DNA from: Enterococcus sp. DIV2402
GTDB lineage: Bacteria > Bacillota > Bacilli > Lactobacillales > Enterococcaceae
Assembly (NCBI RefSeq): GCF_017426705.2
Contig: NZ_CP147251.1
Location: 62,001 to 126,000, forward strand
Reading direction: 5' to 3'
DNA: 64,000 nt
Below, piece after piece: positions 25,782 to 34,126 of this stretch; position 1 is the first letter of the stretch; each line of letters begins with the position of its first letter. The notes under the pieces are model-generated. The model did not search any database, was not told where the DNA came from, and saw only the letters and a list, made by a program, of their open reading frames with translations. A program made the translations under genes and the position numbers.

Positions 25782-26365
25782 ATAAAAAAATTAGTATGGT
25801 TGGACAGTTTGTTAGTATTGTTAAGTATAGGTTCTCAAATGGTTAGTGCTGAAGAGCAAGTTTCTATTGATTATTCAAAAATAACTACTGAAGTTGAAAT
25901 TGTTACGAATACCATTCCTAATGAATTTTGGAGCAGTGGAAGATAGAAAATAATTGGGATGATTTAGAACCTCTTGCAGATGAAACTGATGTAATGAAAG
26001 AAGTTCAAGAAAATGGTGTTTCTCCTCAAGGACCTTCAATTCCCTGGTCAGAGTGGAATCTTGCTTCAAAAGGAAATCCACCGGCACTTTCTGGCAGTTT
26101 TAACAATTATGGAACTTTGTATAGTAACTATAACTATACTGGTCTAAAAAAATATAAATTTGAATTAAAGAATACTGGTAGCACTCCACTTAGCTATCAA
26201 TGGAAAGATTTAGTTTTTAACTATGCTACTGGTTCTTTATCAGGTAATACAACAAAAACAGGTACTATCTCAGTGAGTTATACAGATATTTCATTTTACT
26301 TGAGAGTTGCACCTGGAAATAACAATGTTGTAGCCGGGAGTATTTCTGGGACTATAAAAAAATAA
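25782..26365 (+). pseudogene. Secreted protein gene, start codon lost and frameshifted
   Basis: AAGGAGGA is followed 7 nt later by ATA AAA AAA TTA GTA, so the expected ATG is ATA. The frame encodes a signal peptide (LLVLLSIGSQMVSAEE) and ~30 mature residues, then breaks at the T4 run 25926-25929. Adding one T joins it to the frame at 25928-26365 (EQWKIENNWDDLEPLADETDVMKEVQENG...GNNNVVAGSISGTIKK). The mature part is ~165 aa, rich in Asn, Gly, Ser and Tyr, probably a beta-sandwich. Family not recognised. Two lesions make it inactive. Confidence 0.7.
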
Positions 26366-26367
26366 AC

Positions 26368-26424
26368 GAATAATCGTACTAAAAAGCCAATGTAATAAAA
26401 TTGGTTTTTTTAGTACGATTATTC
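26368..26424 (+). terminator. Long terminator hairpin after the broken secreted-protein gene
   Basis: GAATAATCGTACTAAAAA at the left pairs with the right arm ending at 26424, with an inner CCAAT/ATTGG pairing. The T-run lies inside the distal arm, so it acts as a stable 3' end. It also abuts the stop of the small broken ORF on the other strand. Confidence 0.75.
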
Positions 26425-26602
26425 ATTTATTAAAGATATTATTTACTTCCTTTTTTGATTTATACTTTTGAAACACAGCTCGAATTTTTGTTAGCAATTC
26501 TTCTATTAAGCTTTCAGAAGTGTATTCTAGAAATTTACAATTTCTAGCCTCATAATCAATTGTTGTGATTTAGTCTAACATAACTTTTCCGTGTATTTTC
26601 AT
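26423..26602 (-). pseudogene. Small ORF with an in-frame stop
   Basis: From the ATG at 26600-26602 the minus strand reads MKIHGKVMLD, a TAA stop (26570-26572), then ITTIDYEARNCKFLEYTSESLIEELLTKIRAVFQKYKSKKEVNNIFNK. It would be a 59-residue cytoplasmic protein. GGGTGAAT lies just upstream, and a promoter-like TATAAT-rich region at 26625-26645. Not recognised; it looks like a plasmid-type small protein gene in decay. Confidence 0.5.
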
Positions 26603-26679
26603 TTTATTCACCCTTTAATTGTATACACAGAGTATAATATATACCTCGAATTGCGTATATACATAGCTCTTCTTTTAGA

Positions 26680-26702
26680 CTATTTGTCTATAGTCTGAGC
26701 CT
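26680..26702. repeat. Right terminal inverted repeat of the inserted element
   Basis: Reverse complement of the left end at 22061-22083 with one mismatch. Core CTATTTGTCTATAGTCTGAG at 26680-26699. Confidence 0.8.
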
Positions 26703-26724
26703 AGGAAAATAAATTTCCTAGGCT
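26702..26724 (+). repeat. Right 23-bp direct repeat (native copB terminator)
   Basis: Identical to 22043-22065. Followed by TTTTTT at 26724-26730, giving a complete rho-independent terminator that would have served copB before the insertion. Confidence 0.85.
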
Positions 26725-26745
26725 TTTTTTAGATTCATTTTCACT

Positions 26746-27396
26746 CTATGCTTCTTGGCGCACTTCTTGTAATTTTTCTTCAATCAAATTTAGCACTTCT
26801 TCGGCTGCATGCGTATCTTCTACAAAATTCATTTGATCGCCATCAATTTGAATTTTAGGACTGGCATCGTATTCGTCAAACCATTGATCGTAACGCAAGT
26901 TTAATTCCTCATAATAATCATACAAACTTGGATCATGTTCAATTTGTTCGAATTCTCTTCCACGTTTTTTAATTCGTTCTAACATCGTTGGAAATGACAC
27001 GCGAATATGAACCAATAAGTCAGGGTGTTTCTTTTTGGCTGCATAAGGTAATTCTTCCAACATGTTGGCTAATAATTCATCATAAACCCGCACTTCTGTT
27101 TCAGTCGCACGACCAAGGTCAGCATTTAAGTGAAACAATAAAGAATCTTCATAAATAGAACGGTCTAAAACGTTATTCTCATTTTTCAATGCTTGTTTGA
27201 TACTATCGAAACGTTTATTCAAAAAATAAATCTGTAATAAAAACGCATACTTATTTGGATCTTCATAAAAAAGCGGCAAAACTTCATTATCATCCACTGA
27301 TTCATAAAAAGCTTCACTTCCTAAACGATTTGCTAATAATGCAGTTAAACTTGACTTACCGGCACCAATCGTTCCTGCTAATACAATCACACTCAT
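26746..27396 (-). CDS. Deoxynucleoside kinase (deoxyadenosine/deoxyguanosine type)
   Basis: 216 aa from the ATG at 27394-27396, which begins MSVIVLAGTIGAGKSS with GGAGG just upstream; the longer open frame upstream is not family sequence. P-loop GTIGAGKSS near 8-16, DRSIYEDSLLF (the DRS motif) near 76, and the LID arginines in RIKKRGREFEQ near 135. It phosphorylates purine deoxynucleosides for salvage. It is convergent with the inserted element's right end and divergent from mvaK1. Confidence 0.9.
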   Translation of the reverse strand: MSVIVLAGTIGAGKSSLTALLANRLGSEAFYESVDDNEVLPLFYEDPNKYAFLLQIYFLNKRFDSIKQALKNENNVLDRSIYEDSLLFHLNADLGRATETEVRVYDELLANMLEELPYAAKKKHPDLLVHIRVSFPTMLERIKKRGREFEQIEHDPSLYDYYEELNLRYDQWFDEYDASPKIQIDGDQMNFVEDTHAAEEVLNLIEEKLQEVRQEA

Positions 27397-27631
27397 TTCC
27401 TCCAACTCACTCATCACTAAATATTGTATTATTTTCTCAACTAAACTAATGTACAACACTATATATAGTATGGTCAAGCGAAAGTTGGCTGAGGATTACG
27501 TAAGAAAATTCTCAAAAAAAGTCTTAAGATTTAGGATTTTTTCTTAGAATCAACATTGAGGGCTTAACGAGACGGCATTAATCTAGTAAAATAGCTAAGG
27601 GATTCTATTATGAAAAAGAAAGAGGTACGTC

Positions 27632-28567
27632 ATGTTAGCAGAGGGGATAGGAAAAGCCACTGGAAAAATTATTTTGATGGGAGAACATTCTGTCGTTTAC
27701 GGCGAACCAGCAATTGCTTTTCCATTTAGCGGTACACAAGTGATTGCTACAGTGAAAGAAAGTAGTGTACCATCATTATGCTCCACCTATCATGAAGGTG
27801 CTTTAGCTGACGCACCACAAGGCTTAACCAATATTCAACAATTAACAGCCAAGTTACAACAACATCTACACACGCCAAATTTTCATTTGATGATTCAAAG
27901 CACCATCCCTTCTGAACGAGGAATGGGATCAAGCGCTGCTGTCGCTGTCGCTGTGACCCGTGCTTTTTTTGATTGGCAAGAAGAAAAGCTATCGCAAACA
28001 ACCTTGTTGAAATACGTTAACTTTTCAGAAAGTATTGCGCATGGAAATCCAAGCGGAATAGATGCTGCTGCAACAAGTGGTTGTAACCCAATTTATTTTG
28101 AACGCGGAAAAGAGTTTTTACCTTTTCCATTAAACATCGATGCTTATTTGCTTGTTGCCGATACCGGTATCAAAGGACAAACACGAGCAGCGGTTCGTTC
28201 TGTGGCTAAACTATTTGAAAAAGAACCTGACCAAACTAGTTTGGATATTCATCAATTAGGATTATTAGCTAAAACAGCCAAAGAAGCGATTATCCGCAAT
28301 CAACCTGAGAAGCTTGGACTCGCGATGACCCAAGCACAACATTATTTACAGCAATTAACCGTCAGCAACGACACTTTAGATTCGTGCATCAAACTTGCCT
28401 TAGCAGAAGGCGCACTCGGTGCAAAATTAACTGGAGGCGGTCGAGGCGGTTGTTTTCTTGCCCTTTGTGATACGAAATTAAAAGCCGAAGCAATCGCTAA
28501 GAAATTAAAAGCACATGGAGCAAAAGATATTTGGCTTCAAGGATTAGGAGTTTACCAACATGTATAA
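27632..28567 (+). CDS. mvaK1: Mevalonate kinase
   Basis: 311 aa GHMP kinase. GKIILMGEHSVVYGEPAIAFPF near 12-33 (substrate side), ATP loop IPSERGMGSSAAVAVAVTRAFF near 92-113, and C-terminal KLTGGGRGGCFLAL near 268. It phosphorylates mevalonate in the isoprenoid pathway. It is the first gene of mvaK1-mvaD-mvaK2-fni, with AAAGAGG before the ATG, and its end overlaps mvaD by 8 nt. Confidence 0.95.
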   Translation: MLAEGIGKATGKIILMGEHSVVYGEPAIAFPFSGTQVIATVKESSVPSLCSTYHEGALADAPQGLTNIQQLTAKLQQHLHTPNFHLMIQSTIPSERGMGSSAAVAVAVTRAFFDWQEEKLSQTTLLKYVNFSESIAHGNPSGIDAAATSGCNPIYFERGKEFLPFPLNIDAYLLVADTGIKGQTRAAVRSVAKLFEKEPDQTSLDIHQLGLLAKTAKEAIIRNQPEKLGLAMTQAQHYLQQLTVSNDTLDSCIKLALAEGALGAKLTGGGRGGCFLALCDTKLKAEAIAKKLKAHGAKDIWLQGLGVYQHV

Positions 28568-29552
28568 TGGAAAAGCACGCGCATATACCAATATTGCCTT
28601 AATCAAATATTGGGGCAAAAAAGACAAAGAACTGATTTTACCAATGAATAATAGTTTATCATTAACATTAGATGCGTTTTACACAGAAACCAGCGTCTCT
28701 TTCTCAAAAGCCTATACCGAAGATACGTTTAGCTTAGATGGTGTCTTGCAAGATGAAAAAGCGACAGCTAAAATCAGTCATTTCTTAGACCTTGCTCGTA
28801 AGAAAGCTGGGCTTCCGTATTTTGCACATGTCGAAAGCCAAAACTTTGTTCCCACTGCTGCCGGTTTGGCTTCTTCTGCTAGCGGATTAGCTGCTTTAGC
28901 TGGTGCTTGTAATGAGGCTTTGCAATTAGGACTTTCTGATAAAGAACTTTCCCAGCTTGCACGTCGTGGCTCTGGTTCTGCTTGTCGTAGTATTTTTGGT
29001 GGTTTCGTTGAATGGGAAAAAGGATATTCTGATACCACCTCTTATGCACAGGTGGTCCCATCCAATCATTGGGAAGATGAACTAGCTATGATTTTTATTT
29101 TGATTAACGACCAACAAAAAGATGTATCTAGTCGTGACGGGATGGAGCGGACCGTCGCAACTTCTGACTTTTATGATGGTTGGCTCGATGCCGTAGCTCG
29201 TGATATTCAAACAGCCAAACAAGCAATTGCAAACAAAGATTTCCAAGCTTTAGGTGAAGTCACCGAAGCCAATGGATTAAAAATGCATGCGACCACTTTG
29301 GCAGCCACTCCGCCATTTACTTATTGGTCACCTGATAGCTTAAAAGCGATGAACAAGGTTCGTCAAATTCGTCAAAATGGGCTAGCGTGTTACTTTACCA
29401 TGGATGCTGGTCCTAATGTTAAAGTCTTGTGTCAGAAAAAAGATGTTGCTTCAATTTTAACAGCCTTGCAAGAAGAGTTTACAGAAGAACAATTAACCTG
29501 CGCCTATGCTGGTCAAGGATTAAAATCTTTAGAAATGGAAGTGTCGAAATGA
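28560..29552 (+). CDS. mvaD: Diphosphomevalonate decarboxylase
   Basis: 330 aa GHMP-family enzyme. ARAYTNIALIKYWGKKDKELILPMNNSLSLTL at the N-terminus and NFVPTAAGLASSASGLAALAGA near 97-118 are diagnostic; SGSACRSIFGGFVEW follows near 137. It converts mevalonate diphosphate to isopentenyl diphosphate with ATP. It overlaps both neighbours (8 nt with mvaK1, ATGA with mvaK2). Confidence 0.96.
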   Translation: MYNGKARAYTNIALIKYWGKKDKELILPMNNSLSLTLDAFYTETSVSFSKAYTEDTFSLDGVLQDEKATAKISHFLDLARKKAGLPYFAHVESQNFVPTAAGLASSASGLAALAGACNEALQLGLSDKELSQLARRGSGSACRSIFGGFVEWEKGYSDTTSYAQVVPSNHWEDELAMIFILINDQQKDVSSRDGMERTVATSDFYDGWLDAVARDIQTAKQAIANKDFQALGEVTEANGLKMHATTLAATPPFTYWSPDSLKAMNKVRQIRQNGLACYFTMDAGPNVKVLCQKKDVASILTALQEEFTEEQLTCAYAGQGLKSLEMEVSK

Positions 29553-30640
29553 TCGAAGTCTCTACTCCGGGAAAATTATATATTGCTGGCGAATATGCAG
29601 TGGTTGAACCAGGACATCCAGCCATTATTGTTGCCGTTGACCAATTTATTACTGTAACGATTGATAGTGCCATTAAAAATGGGAGCATTCAATCACAACA
29701 ATACAGTGAATTACCGATTCGTTGGACACGTCGCAATGGTGAACTAGTGTTAGATCATCGCGAAAATCCGTTTCATTATATTTTAGCAGCGATTCGTTTA
29801 ACAGAGAAATATGCATTGGAAAAAGGAACCCTGCTCACTTTTTATGATTTAAAAGTTACGAGTGAATTAGATAACTCAAGTGGCCGAAAATACGGCTTAG
29901 GTTCTAGTGGTGCGGTCACAGTCGCAACTGTTAAAGCCTTAAATCTTTTCTACGATTTAAAAATGGATCAGTTAACACAGTTTAAAATTGCTGCTTTAGC
30001 GCACTTAGCCGTTCAAGGAAATGGTTCTTGTGGTGATATTGCCGCAAGCTGTTATGGTGGGTGGATTGCCTTTTCAACATTCGATCACGATTGGGTCAAG
30101 GAAAAACAAAAAATCTGGTCAATGTCACAGCTATTAACGAGTGACTGGCCACAACTATCTATTAAACCATTGACTGTTCCTAAAAATTTACGCTTATTAA
30201 TTGGTTGGACGGGTAGTCCAGCCTCCACTTCTGATTTAGTCGACCAAGTCAATCAATCGACACAAAGTCAAACGGAAAAGCAACAAGCCTATCAAGAATT
30301 TTTAGATAAAAGCAAAGAATGCGTTGAAGACTTAATCGATGGCTTTTTAGACAATAATGTTACTAAAATTAAACAGATGATTAGTAAAAATCGCCAATTA
30401 TTAGCAGACTTATCTTGTATTACTGGCGTGCGGATTGAAACTCCCGCCTTAAAACAGCTGTGTGATTTGGCCGAAGCCTGTGGAGGTGCAGCGAAATCAT
30501 CCGGTGCTGGCGGTGGCGACTGTGGAATTGTCATTGCAGATCAAAAAACAGGGATTTTACCTTTAATGAGTCGATGGGAAAAAGCAGAAATCACCCCACT
30601 ACCTTTACACGTCTATCACTATCGAGGAGGAATTAAATGA
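29549..30640 (+). CDS. mvaK2: Phosphomevalonate kinase
   Basis: 363 aa from the ATG at 29549 in the ATGA overlap with mvaD; the frame is open 40 codons further upstream inside mvaD but that is not coding. MIEVSTPGKLYIAGEYAVVEPGHPAII, the ATP loop RKYGLGSSGAVTVATVKAL near 112-130 and SSGAGGGDCGIVI near the C-terminus mark it. Third step enzyme of the lower mevalonate pathway; coupled to fni by another ATGA. Confidence 0.95.
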   Translation: MIEVSTPGKLYIAGEYAVVEPGHPAIIVAVDQFITVTIDSAIKNGSIQSQQYSELPIRWTRRNGELVLDHRENPFHYILAAIRLTEKYALEKGTLLTFYDLKVTSELDNSSGRKYGLGSSGAVTVATVKALNLFYDLKMDQLTQFKIAALAHLAVQGNGSCGDIAASCYGGWIAFSTFDHDWVKEKQKIWSMSQLLTSDWPQLSIKPLTVPKNLRLLIGWTGSPASTSDLVDQVNQSTQSQTEKQQAYQEFLDKSKECVEDLIDGFLDNNVTKIKQMISKNRQLLADLSCITGVRIETPALKQLCDLAEACGGAAKSSGAGGGDCGIVIADQKTGILPLMSRWEKAEITPLPLHVYHYRGGIK

Positions 30641-31677
30641 ACCGCAAAGATGAACACGTCTCTTTAGCCAAAGCTTTTCATAAAACCAAACGAAATGACT
30701 TTGATGATGTGGCCTTGCTTCATCGCTCATTTCCAAGTGTTCGTTTAACAGATGTTTCGATTGCGACAGAACTTTTTGAACGCCCATTGAGCAGTCCATT
30801 TTTTATTAATGCAATGACTGGTGGCAGTGAAAAAACGAAACAATACAACCAGCAATTAGCGATCCTAGCCCGAGAAACAGATTTAATGATGGCGACAGGT
30901 TCCGTTTCAGCAGCCTTAAAAGACCCTTCTGTTGCAGATTCTTATCAAATTGTGCGCAAGGAATATCCTAATGGTTGTTTATTAGCCAACGTCGGTGCTG
31001 GTACGTCATTAGAGAACGCTCAACGCGCCGTAGATTTATTTGAAGCAAATGCTTTACAAATTCATCTAAATGCGCCTCAAGAGCTCGTAATGCCTGAAGG
31101 AGATCGTGATTTTACTAATTGGTTGCAAACGATTGAAGAAATCGCGACTCATTTGGACGTACCGGTCATTGTAAAGGAAGTTGGTTTCGGGATGACACGT
31201 GAAACGATTCAACAACTACTAGCTGTTGGCGTGACGATTATTGATGTCGCTGGTAGCGGTGGTACCAGTTTCACTCAAATCGAAAACGCTCGCCGCAAAC
31301 AACGAGAATTTGCTTATTTAGATAATTTCGGTCTTTCCAATGTGGCAACTTTATTGGAAGCCAAAGATGTACCGGTTCCTTTTGAACTGATTGCATCTGG
31401 TGGGATTCGTAATGCCTATGATATTTTTAAGGCTTTATGCTTTGGAGCTCAAACAGTCGGCGTTTCTGGTACTATTTTAAATCACCTATTAACACACGGC
31501 TTAGAGCAAACCATCGAGCTTGTCCATCAATGGCAACAAGAACTGCATACCCTCTACGCCTTGACAGGAACCACTGAAACAGCCAAACTCAAAAAAGTGC
31601 CGCTTATCTTAACTGGCCATGCCAAAGAATGGTGCGAAATTCGCAATATTGATTATAAAAAATATAGCTCACGCTAA
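30637..31677 (+). CDS. fni: Type 2 isopentenyl-diphosphate delta-isomerase (FMN-dependent)
   Basis: 346 aa TIM-barrel flavoprotein. RKDEHVSLA at the N-terminus, NAMTGGS near 57, SVSAALKDP near 90, HLNAPQELVMPEGDRDF near 145, VKEVGFGM and the FMN-phosphate loop IASGGIRNAYD near 255. It interconverts IPP and DMAPP. Last gene of the operon, followed by the terminator at 31676. Confidence 0.96.
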   Translation: MNRKDEHVSLAKAFHKTKRNDFDDVALLHRSFPSVRLTDVSIATELFERPLSSPFFINAMTGGSEKTKQYNQQLAILARETDLMMATGSVSAALKDPSVADSYQIVRKEYPNGCLLANVGAGTSLENAQRAVDLFEANALQIHLNAPQELVMPEGDRDFTNWLQTIEEIATHLDVPVIVKEVGFGMTRETIQQLLAVGVTIIDVAGSGGTSFTQIENARRKQREFAYLDNFGLSNVATLLEAKDVPVPFELIASGGIRNAYDIFKALCFGAQTVGVSGTILNHLLTHGLEQTIELVHQWQQELHTLYALTGTTETAKLKKVPLILTGHAKEWCEIRNIDYKKYSSR

Positions 31678-31715
31678 AAAAACCGCGAACATAGTTTAGA
31701 TGTTCGCGGTTTATT
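31676..31715. terminator. Bidirectional terminator between fni and a convergent gene
   Basis: A 13-bp stem AAACCGCGAACAT / ATGTTCGCGGTTT with an A-run to its left and T-rich bases to its right. Confidence 0.9.
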
Positions 31716-31716
31716 A

Positions 31717-32199
31717 TTATCTTTTACTTAGTAATCGTTGGAAAAAACCTTGTTTACATACAGCCGGAACTTCATCCAAATCTACCAATTGGTCATTTAG
31801 CATTCGTTGAAATCCCAAATTATCTTGCAGCATCAAACTATTTAGTTCTAATACCCCTTGCAAACTAGTCCATGTGCGACGAAGTTCCCCTTCTTTTTGC
31901 CCAAACAGTTCGCCATTTTCTTCAATCAACTGCGCCAACTCTTCAACCAATGTATGAACTAATTGATTTTGCTCACTTAATACAGTTGAGATTTCAGTTG
32001 GTCCAACTTCTTTTGCTGTTGCCCCTTCGACAAAGTCTGTCACAATCGACAAGCTATCTGCATAATCACGTAATTCAAAAATAAATGTTTGTGTCACTTC
32101 ACGATTCATCAATGAACGATTTTGGCATAAACGCTGTTGTAACGCCACCAAACTCACTTGTGATTCAGCAAGCTGTCTTAATTGTTCTTCTATCGCCAT
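31717..32199 (-). CDS. Conserved helical protein of unknown function
   Basis: 160 aa from the ATG at 32197-32199 (AGGAGTG about 11 nt upstream). Almost wholly helical and acidic: LRQLAESQVSLVALQQRLCQNRSLMN..., EISTVLSEQNQLVHTLVEELAQLIEENGELFGQKEGELRRTW. There is no membrane segment or signal, and a basic end FFQRLLSKR. I do not recognise the family. It is monocistronic and convergent with the mevalonate operon. Confidence 0.7.
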   Translation of the reverse strand: MAIEEQLRQLAESQVSLVALQQRLCQNRSLMNREVTQTFIFELRDYADSLSIVTDFVEGATAKEVGPTEISTVLSEQNQLVHTLVEELAQLIEENGELFGQKEGELRRTWTSLQGVLELNSLMLQDNLGFQRMLNDQLVDLDEVPAVCKQGFFQRLLSKR

Positions 32200-32299
32200 T
32201 TTGTTTTGCACACTCCTAAATTGTTAATAGATACAGTCTACTCCAAAGCAAAAATTCGTCAAGAGAAAAATACGATTTATTTAGATAAAATGAAAATAC

Positions 32300-33694
32300 T
32301 TAGCTGGAAGAGACGATATGAGTTATTTGAATGCGTTTTTTTATCTCTTCTCTCAAAAAAGTTAAATCTCTTTTAGATAGCATAGGATCGATTAAGATAC
32401 CTGCTTGCGGGGACTCTGTAGAAATAACCACCGCTGAATCGTGTGACTCCACGAAAGTGACCTTTGCTAATTTCATTAAATCATGTTGAATAATTTTTTC
32501 CATTTGCTGTAGTCGTTCTACAGATAAGCTAGAATGCCAACGACAATAAACAGGTGCAACCAAACTTTCAGAAGAACCAAAATAAAAACAAGTATCCAAA
32601 AAATAACGTCTATTTAACTCAGTAGATAAGTGTGGGAATTTCTGAATGAACAAACGCCACAATTGATTAAATACACTGGCAGCATAGGGATTATTTGTCT
32701 CTGATCTTACTTGACTAGACAACTTGAAAATCGTATAAATATCTTTTAAAGGAATCATTTTTTCTAACAACAAGCGTTTATATCGCTTAATATATAGCTG
32801 TTTTTTTTCATTTTTATTCAACACACGTACATGCTGCTCAAAAAGAGTAATCCATTCATTGATTACTTCTTCTATGTCCTTTTGGTGTAAAATCTCAAAA
32901 GTTAATTGAGGTTCAAAATTAATAAAATCTAGCGAATACATAACAAATAAAAGATACGTCCAATCTGATTGTGAGCAATCACTCTGGGGCAATTCTAGCA
33001 TATACGCTTGCTTGTCAAACGTTATTTCTAATTCTTTTCCTAAAGATTGTGAATGTAAATTAATAAACAGCCACAATGCCAAAACCTCTATATTTTGCTT
33101 GGCAGGTATTAAATAAAACGCCTGACAAACACTGCGACTTAACATCAAGTAAGTTTCTTTTTCAATCCATTTAACTTGACTGATTTTACGATGAACATAA
33201 TAGAAAAACATAAAAAAAAGGAGCCGAATTTGACTTTCTTTTCCAGTAATAGAGACTTTCCTGCCTACTTTGAGGACGCATTCATACGGTATCAAGAACT
33301 CATTGATTTGACGAATCACTCGTCGCGCTTTGGAGACACTTATTTGTTGTTGCTGACAAAAATCTTCTGTAGAAAAAAAGCGAGACAACATCAGCTCTCG
33401 AAAAATACCATATACCAAATCTTCGGAGTAGAGTTTTTCAAAAACAGGGGTAAAATTAGCACCCTTTCGAGTTAATTTCACCCCATACTTGGTACTAATA
33501 TGTAAATTTAACTGTTCTTGATTATAGAGTGAAGCAATTAAAGCTGAGAGGTCTTTTAGCACCTTTCGAATGGTTTGACTGGTGACTGTTTTCATTTTGA
33601 TTGCCAGCATTTCACTAGTGACACACTCTTCTTGTTGATCTAAAAACAATAATAATTCTCTCTTTAACAACACTTCTTTAGAAAATCCAAACAT
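32300..33694 (-). CDS. Mga/AtxA-type transcription regulator
   Basis: 464 aa. N-terminal HTH (about 5-60: LLFLDQQEECVTSEMLAIKMKTVTSQTIRKVLKDL), a second HTH near 105-140 (FSTEDFCQQQQISVSKARRVIRQINEFL), then a long helical region like PRD domains (about 160-380) and a small IIB-like C-terminal part. This is the layout of streptococcal Mga and enterococcal Mga-like virulence/sugar regulators. Most such genes lie near surface-protein or sugar genes; here no obvious target is adjacent. The 80 nt after its stop to 32199 carry nothing evident. Confidence 0.8.
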   Translation of the reverse strand: MFGFSKEVLLKRELLLFLDQQEECVTSEMLAIKMKTVTSQTIRKVLKDLSALIASLYNQEQLNLHISTKYGVKLTRKGANFTPVFEKLYSEDLVYGIFRELMLSRFFSTEDFCQQQQISVSKARRVIRQINEFLIPYECVLKVGRKVSITGKESQIRLLFFMFFYYVHRKISQVKWIEKETYLMLSRSVCQAFYLIPAKQNIEVLALWLFINLHSQSLGKELEITFDKQAYMLELPQSDCSQSDWTYLLFVMYSLDFINFEPQLTFEILHQKDIEEVINEWITLFEQHVRVLNKNEKKQLYIKRYKRLLLEKMIPLKDIYTIFKLSSQVRSETNNPYAASVFNQLWRLFIQKFPHLSTELNRRYFLDTCFYFGSSESLVAPVYCRWHSSLSVERLQQMEKIIQHDLMKLAKVTFVESHDSAVVISTESPQAGILIDPMLSKRDLTFLREEIKKRIQITHIVSSS

Positions 33695-33866
33695 GACTAT
33701 TCCTCCCTGCTTTTTGGCTATTATTTCGCGTCACAACATTAAATGCATATTAAATTTTGAAAATAGTCTATGCTTTTAATTGCTTTCCCTATTAGACTTT
33801 GTTATTTTAAAAGATTATCAACATATGTTTCTTTTTTCGAAACTAAAAGGAACGTTTTTAATTAAT

Positions 33867-33908
33867 TTTTCAGAGTGTTTTATTCCTAGAAATAAAACAC
33901 TCTGAAAA
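33867..33908. repeat. 18-bp perfect hairpin in the intergenic region
   Basis: TTTTCAGAGTGTTTTATT (33867-33884) is perfectly complementary to 33891-33908, with a 6-nt loop. There is no U-tract on either side, and it lies between two divergent genes, where no terminator is needed. The rest of 33695-34126 is AT-rich with several TTTTTTCGAAA-like words and no gene. Confidence 0.75.
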
Positions 33909-34126
33909 CCATTCGTTTATTATAGGGGGTTTCCTCTTAAAATAAACGTATTTTCAAAAAAACGCTCTTCTCCAAAAAGTTTCTATTTAAGATACACTTT
34001 TTATTATAAGCTTTATTTTTAAGTATCGTCAATGCTTTACATTTAAACCAATAAACATTTTGTATCTTTTTTCGAAACTCAATGATACGCAATGTTAAAA
34101 ATTTGCAGAAAAGAGGAAGAATTTCG

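Larger units (their letters stand above)
22066..26701. mobile_element. 4.6-kb cargo-carrying insertion, probably IS1182-related, decayed
   Basis: Bounded by ~23-bp terminal inverted repeats (one mismatch) and flanked by a 23-bp perfect direct repeat of the copB terminator hairpin. Inside the left end lies the 3' part of an IS1182-type transposase with stops and a frameshift. The rest is cargo: a DUF536 plasmid gene, a secreted protein, two membrane-anchored XRE regulators, a broken secreted-protein gene and a broken small ORF. The transposase N-terminus is not seen. Base composition inside is visibly more AT-rich than in the flanking genes. Confidence 0.7.
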
